Part shown: piece by piece, positions 60,409 through 64,000 of the stretch
Layout of the letters: each line of letters opens with the position of its first letter
Position numbering within the stretch: position 1 is the stretch's first letter
DNA from: RGIG3701 sp030530205
Lineage (GTDB): Bacteria > Planctomycetota > Planctomycetia > Pirellulales > Thermoguttaceae
NCBI GenBank assembly: GCA_030530205.1
Contig: JAUMVK010000010.1
Coordinates: forward strand, 47,285 to 111,284
DNA: 64,000 nt
Direction of reading: 5' to 3'
The notes under the pieces: generated by a model
Seen by the model: only the letters and a program-made list of their open reading frames with translations
Databases searched by the model: none
Told to the model about the DNA's origin: nothing
Program-made: the position numbers and the translations under genes

Positions 60409-60432
60409 AGGGACAGAAATGTCCCTTTTTTT
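60409..60432 (+). terminator. Second hairpin, intrinsic terminator
   Basis: AGGGACA and TGTCCCT form a 7-bp stem with a four-base loop, followed by seven T. Textbook form. Confidence 0.9.
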
Positions 60433-60437
60433 ATAAA

Positions 60438-61508
60438 CTATCGACTCTTCCAGAGCAGATCACGTTTCGCTCCACGTTTATCGACGAACGCCAAAATATC
60501 AAGGACGAAATCGGAATTGGGGTCCTGAAGGGCATCCACCGCATCTCCATTCACGTCGTAATTCCTGAACCAGCAACGTTCCATCGCTTCCACGCCGCAG
60601 GTCTTGCGGAGATAGTTTTCATAAATCTTTGCGAACTGTTTTTCTTTAGGATTCGCGGTAAGCATGATACACGAAATACTCCTCGCCCATGTGGGAAAAG
60701 TAATCGATTCTTTAATGTTCACGCCTTTCAGGATTTTCGGCGGAGACACGATGAAGAACCCTTTCACGTCACCCATCCCAGCCATAGGTTTATTGCGTTT
60801 AATTCTGGGATTCCAGTCATTATTGGCGAAAAACGCCGTCGCGAATCCGCTGTAACCGATACCGCCGATGATCAATTTATCGATGTTCAGTTCCCCTTCA
60901 TTGTTTTTCTGAAGGAGGAACTTTTTCAGACAAGGCAGATCCAACGTAACGATTTCCAGCAAGTCAGCCGCAACGATACGGTCCCTGGCCGTAAATGTTT
61001 CCTTATCTTCCGGCCCGATCCTTTTATTAATGCTTTTCCCGTGACCCCGCAGATCCGGGGTGATCACGGAGCAGCCGTTTGCCTGCAGTTCCTTGGCCAA
61101 TACCGCCACATCGGCACGAGTTCCACCCCAGTCATGAAGAATGATGACTGGCACGTTCTTCTTCCCGCGGTTTCCGGGATAGTACGTCGCAGAGAGCTGT
61201 ACTCCGTCCTTGCACTCCAGACGCGCGCCGAAGACCCTTTCCGGTTCCGGAATCGGAGCGTTCGGATCAAACGTTTCCTCGTCTTCCTCTTCAGCCGCGT
61301 TGTTCGCAGGCGCTGCTTCATTTGCCGCCGCTGCGGTGTTTGAACGTCTCGCGGGAGGAGCTTCCTCTTCCGCATAGGGTTCTTCGACTTCCGTCTGCTG
61401 GTTCCTCGGACGGGCTTGCGCTTCAGAGGTCAGGATCACATCGAGCAAAGCCACACAGCAGAGAACCCCAAGGGCTGTTAAAAGCAAATCAAAACGAATC
61501 TTTTTCAT
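60438..61508 (-). CDS. Alpha/beta hydrolase fold protein, secreted
   Basis: 356 aa, ATG preceded by AAGGTG. A signal peptide (LLTALGVLCCVALLDVILTSEAQA) is followed by a Pro/Glu/Ala-rich acidic linker (about 35-90). The hydrolase core starts with VPVIILHDWGGTRADVAVLAKEL and CSVITPDLRGHGKS, typical of the alpha/beta hydrolase fold with the oxyanion hole. The nucleophile region reads GGIGYSGFATA, where the Gly normally at the second position after Ser is Phe, so the classical G-x-S-x-G is not complete; activity is uncertain. Substrate cannot be named. Two terminators of the plus-strand genes separate it from the paralogous pair. Confidence 0.75.
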   Translation of the reverse strand: MKKIRFDLLLTALGVLCCVALLDVILTSEAQARPRNQQTEVEEPYAEEEAPPARRSNTAAAANEAAPANNAAEEEDEETFDPNAPIPEPERVFGARLECKDGVQLSATYYPGNRGKKNVPVIILHDWGGTRADVAVLAKELQANGCSVITPDLRGHGKSINKRIGPEDKETFTARDRIVAADLLEIVTLDLPCLKKFLLQKNNEGELNIDKLIIGGIGYSGFATAFFANNDWNPRIKRNKPMAGMGDVKGFFIVSPPKILKGVNIKESITFPTWARSISCIMLTANPKEKQFAKIYENYLRKTCGVEAMERCWFRNYDVNGDAVDALQDPNSDFVLDILAFVDKRGAKRDLLWKSR

Positions 61509-61822
61509 GGTTCACCTTAATTTTCATTATCGGGATGGGAAAATTAAACTCCTTTTCTATATTTTAATTCACAAGGAACAAATCGTCAATCCCCTCCCTG
61601 AAATTTCTTGAAAAATTTTTATCGATTATTATAATTAAGGGCGTTACAAACGAAAAGCACGGGAAATATTTCCTTTTTAACGATCCTGGAAAGTATTTTT
61701 CCTGTCAAGGGAACTCAATTCCCAAAAAATTTCAAAAAATTTCCAAATTGCTCTGGACAAAAAGAAACTTTTTCGTTATTCTGTCTCAGTAAATACCTGA
61801 AATTTCCTTTGTAGGACCCAAA
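61509..61822. other. AT-rich intergenic region with two candidate promoters
   Basis: Divergent genes start on either side. TTGAAA (61608), 16 bases, TATAAT (61630) and TGGACA (61754), 17 bases, TATTCT (61777) are both on the plus strand; the second is closer to the start of the next gene. No gene is supported here. Confidence 0.6.
61754..61782 (+). promoter_or_regulatory. Candidate promoter for the coiled-coil lipoprotein gene
   Basis: TGGACA at 61754-61759, 17-base spacer, TATTCT at 61777-61782. It is about 40 bases from the ATG. Confidence 0.55.
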
Positions 61823-62725
61823 ATGAAAACGATCGTTTCCTCACTTCTGAGCCTAGGATTCCTTGCCGCTGCCATCCTTTCATCGGGGGGCTGCGCGCAA
61901 AATCAGCAGGCCATTGCGCGTCTGGAGCAGGAAAATGCCCAGCAGAGGGAACGTATTTGGCAGAGTAATCGCAAGATGGAAGACTTTCGTCAGGAAAACG
62001 AAGCCCTCCGTCAACAGATCGCGACACTTCAGAATCAGAGAAGCGGCGCACCGTCAGGGTGGACTTCACCGGGAAATTCCAGTCCGGCTTCGGTACCGGT
62101 CCCATCCGCCATTCCGGCAGCTTCTCCACAGCCACCGGACACTACGCTGGGAAATCCTTCCTCTCCGGCAACTATTCCGGTTAATCCCGCAACAGGGTCT
62201 CAGGCCTCGATTGGCGGTTCCGGAAAAACGATTCGGGTACGAAAAACCGACAGCAGAAACGTTCAAACCGTAGAGATCCTTCCTGAAAAAGCCAAAGCGA
62301 TTCATTACGAGGGACTTCACGCCGAATTCCAGATGAAGGACGCCCAGGGAAATATCGTTCTGGCTCCGGCTCCGGTCGTGATCATGGTCACAGACCCGAC
62401 CAAAACCGGCGACGCTTCACGTATTTCCAAGTGGAACTACACCGCCGAGGACATCGCGGACATTATTAATAGCGGCCAGGCAGGAATTTCGGTTCCACTT
62501 AATATGGCTTGGGCAAAATCCTGTCCGGAGAACCTCAACCTTGAGCTTCATATTCTCTACTGTACGAGCGACAAGCGTATGCTGTCACAGAGCGCCAGGA
62601 TCAATCTGGCTCCGAAATCGATCGCTGAGGCTCCTCAAGGTGGTCTGACCCTTGAGTCCGCCAATCCTCAGGTCGGGAGCAACGCGGGAACTGCGCAGCG
62701 TCCACAGTGGAGTCCTAATCCATAA
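61823..62725 (+). CDS. Lipoprotein with N-terminal coiled coil
   Basis: 300 aa, ATG preceded by TAGGA. The signal sequence ends in the lipobox SGGC. Residues about 28-70 form a heptad-rich coiled coil (RLEQENAQQRERIWQSNRK, ENEALRQQIATLQNQ), then a Pro/Ser-rich linker to residue 130, and a compact beta-rich C-terminal domain (from about 135: KTIRVRKTDSRN, HYEGLHAEFQMKDAQGNIVLAPAPVVIMV). The shape suggests an envelope anchor that holds a domain away from the membrane. Function unknown. Confidence 0.7.
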   Translation: MKTIVSSLLSLGFLAAAILSSGGCAQNQQAIARLEQENAQQRERIWQSNRKMEDFRQENEALRQQIATLQNQRSGAPSGWTSPGNSSPASVPVPSAIPAASPQPPDTTLGNPSSPATIPVNPATGSQASIGGSGKTIRVRKTDSRNVQTVEILPEKAKAIHYEGLHAEFQMKDAQGNIVLAPAPVVIMVTDPTKTGDASRISKWNYTAEDIADIINSGQAGISVPLNMAWAKSCPENLNLELHILYCTSDKRMLSQSARINLAPKSIAEAPQGGLTLESANPQVGSNAGTAQRPQWSPNP

Positions 62726-62881
62726 GGAAACGAATGACTTTTCACCGTTAAAAACCTTCTTACCGGAACAACCGGCACGAAAAAATATCTAATTGGCTCA
62801 TTTTCTGAAATTGACTGAAAAGAAGGTTTCCCTCTCGTGACAAAATGCCGAATACAGGATTGAACGTGTAAAATTAGATTT

Positions 62882-62924
62882 TTTACGGGGACGGAATATT
62901 GATTCATCAGAAAATCCCCGTAAA
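62882..62924. promoter_or_regulatory. Leader hairpin upstream of the TPR/poly-Asp gene
   Basis: TTTACGGGGA and TCCCCGTAAA form a perfect 10-bp stem around about 23 bases. It ends about 33 bases before the start codon. It may be a 5' untranslated structure or a remnant of the same repeat family that has CGGGGACG. Confidence 0.5.
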
Positions 62925-62957
62925 TTAGATGAATTCGATTTTTAGGAGTGCGCCGAT

Positions 62958-64000
62958 ATGTATCGGAATATTATTCTTGGTTTGTTCACCTTGGCTGCGG
63001 TCATGCTCTGTTTGTGCGCCGCTCCGGCAAATGCTCAAACCGGTGACAGTGAAATCATTTACCAGACGTTCGGCCAGGGTATGCACTATTTTAAGGCACA
63101 TGATTTCCCCGCCGCTTATGAAAAATTTACCCAGTGCATTGAAAACGAGTCGAAAAATCCTAGTGTTTATTATTTCCGCGGCCTCACTCTTATAAATTTA
63201 GGGCGCGAAGATGATGCCGTACTCGATTTTCAGGATGGCGCGAATCTCGAGATCCGTTCAACCAATGACGTGCAAAAACAAATCGGCTATGATCTTCAAT
63301 TCGTGCAGGGTGAGATTCGCCTTACCCTCGAAAATTACCGTACCGACGCCAAACTGATCGCCTATCAGAACGCTCGGAAAATCGAAGCCGCCCATGAAAC
63401 AATCAACAAATCTACCATTGGGGGAGAAGTCGGTTTCATGACCAACGACGGTTACGTCGGAGCCTCGGACAGCGGAGAAATCGAGGAATACGAGGAAGAA
63501 GTTGCCACTGGGGATGATGACGATGATGATGACGACACCTCCGAAATGTCTGGCGATGATGATGACGATGACGACGATGACTCCATTGGCGACGACGATG
63601 ATGATGACGACACCACCGGAGACGACGACGATGATGACGACGATACCAAAAACACGGATGCCAGTGATGACGATGATGACGCTGCGGATGAATTAGACCT
63701 CGATTCGGACGTTGGCGATCTCGATGATTCCTCGGATTCTGATACGAACTCACTCGGCGACGATGATGATGACGACGACGATGACGACACTTCCAAAACA
63801 GGTTTCGGTACTGGTGACGACGATGATGACGACGACGATGTTGCCGCGCCAAAAGCCGGTGATGACGACGACGATGATGACGCTTTAGGCGATGATGATG
63901 ACGACGATGATGTTGCCGCGCCAAAAGCCGGTGATGACGATGATGACGATGACGACGGCTTCGGCAAAGCAGCCGGCGACGATGATGACGATGACGACGG
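62958..64000 (+). CDS. Secreted TPR protein with long poly-Asp blocks (3' end outside window)
   Basis: At least 347 aa, ATG with AGGAG about 12 bases upstream. A signal peptide (IILGLFTLAAVMLCLCAAPANAQ) precedes tetratricopeptide-like repeats (MHYFKAHDFPAAYEKFTQCIENESKNPSVYYFRGLTLINLGREDDAVLDF). From about residue 180 the sequence changes to blocks of six to ten Asp, spaced by short linkers such as TSEMSG, SIG, TTG, TKNTDAS and DVAAPKAG; the VAAPKAG linker repeats. All Asp blocks are coded by mixed GAT and GAC. The blocks should bind many calcium or other cations. The BBP7-type gene at 16983 has a similar but shorter stretch. The frame stays open to the window end. Confidence 0.85.
   Translation, partial: MYRNIILGLFTLAAVMLCLCAAPANAQTGDSEIIYQTFGQGMHYFKAHDFPAAYEKFTQCIENESKNPSVYYFRGLTLINLGREDDAVLDFQDGANLEIRSTNDVQKQIGYDLQFVQGEIRLTLENYRTDAKLIAYQNARKIEAAHETINKSTIGGEVGFMTNDGYVGASDSGEIEEYEEEVATGDDDDDDDDTSEMSGDDDDDDDDDSIGDDDDDDDTTGDDDDDDDDTKNTDASDDDDDAADELDLDSDVGDLDDSSDSDTNSLGDDDDDDDDDDTSKTGFGTGDDDDDDDDVAAPKAGDDDDDDDALGDDDDDDDVAAPKAGDDDDDDDDGFGKAAGDDDDDDD

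Noticed and set aside
63436..63967. Ser-rich and Arg/His-rich frames on the minus strand
   Set aside because: These are the reverse complement of GAT/GAC repeats that code poly-Asp; the plus frame has a signal peptide and TPR repeats.
63500..64000. CRISPR-like repeat pattern
   Set aside because: Repeats are short GAT/GAC runs of varying length within an open frame, with no constant repeat or spacer.

Overview
The window looks like a chromosome segment of a Planctomycetota bacterium, probably an uncultured or gut-associated relative of the Pirellulales; the rank below phylum is a guess. The phylum call rests on several planctomycete-type proteins: a giant extracellular protein with an N-terminal LEPR-XLL-like motif, two tandem BBP2-type porins, a BBP7-type barrel protein, a Minf_1886-family protein, two HzsA-like c-type cytochrome proteins, and repeated use of secreted lipoproteins. 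There is no transposase, integrase, phage gene or CRISPR array.

Layout. 1-4262: 5' part of an Ig/dockerin-like surface protein, birA and tRNA-Gln. 4512-7606: a DUF11 lipoprotein and a secreted unknown, convergent. 7807-15144: a GH78-like rhamnosidase, an HzsA-like LamG/cytochrome protein and a sugar isomerase-like TIM barrel, the last two behind strong sigma70-type promoters. 15249-18614: TPR lipoprotein, tail-anchored zinc-ribbon protein, BBP7 barrel. 19188-32244: a catabolic and uptake block with an Fe-type ABC permease, two FAD-dependent oxidoreductases, an ABC ATPase, an Asp-box protein, a DUF5696-like protein and a GDPD. Three of these genes are joined by ATGA start/stop overlaps. 32481-52342: mostly housekeeping genes (hemD, der, pyrK, rpmB, trxB, rsmA/ksgA, ybaK) mixed with two porins, an FHA-GAF-SpoIIE phosphatase, a SAM hydrolase, a GH57 glucanotransferase and a second HzsA-like protein. 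52480-57240: HtrA-like protease and GH13-like protein with no spacer. 57289-64000: secreted proteins, a paralogous pair, and a TPR protein that ends in long poly-Asp blocks and runs off the window.

The most unusual signal is between the genes. Almost every larger intergenic space holds a palindromic or terminally inverted repeat, in at least six families. One family, with core ACGACGCTTCCAGCGTCGT, has about nine copies. Two lie in frame inside glycosidase genes, and two inverted pairs bracket otherwise unrelated inserts. One insert is a 189-190 bp multi-hairpin sequence found twice, each time directly upstream of an FAD-dependent oxidoreductase gene and in the same orientation to it, with at least one compensatory base-pair change. 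It could be a structured RNA leader or a MITE-like element.

The biology that emerges is a saccharolytic life with a large secreted proteome: rhamnosidase, sialidase-like, DUF5696-like and oxidoreductase proteins act outside or in the periplasm, porins and the ABC transporter bring in products and metal, and GH57/GH13-like enzymes handle alpha-glucans. Functions are inferred from family resemblance read by eye; no database search was run.
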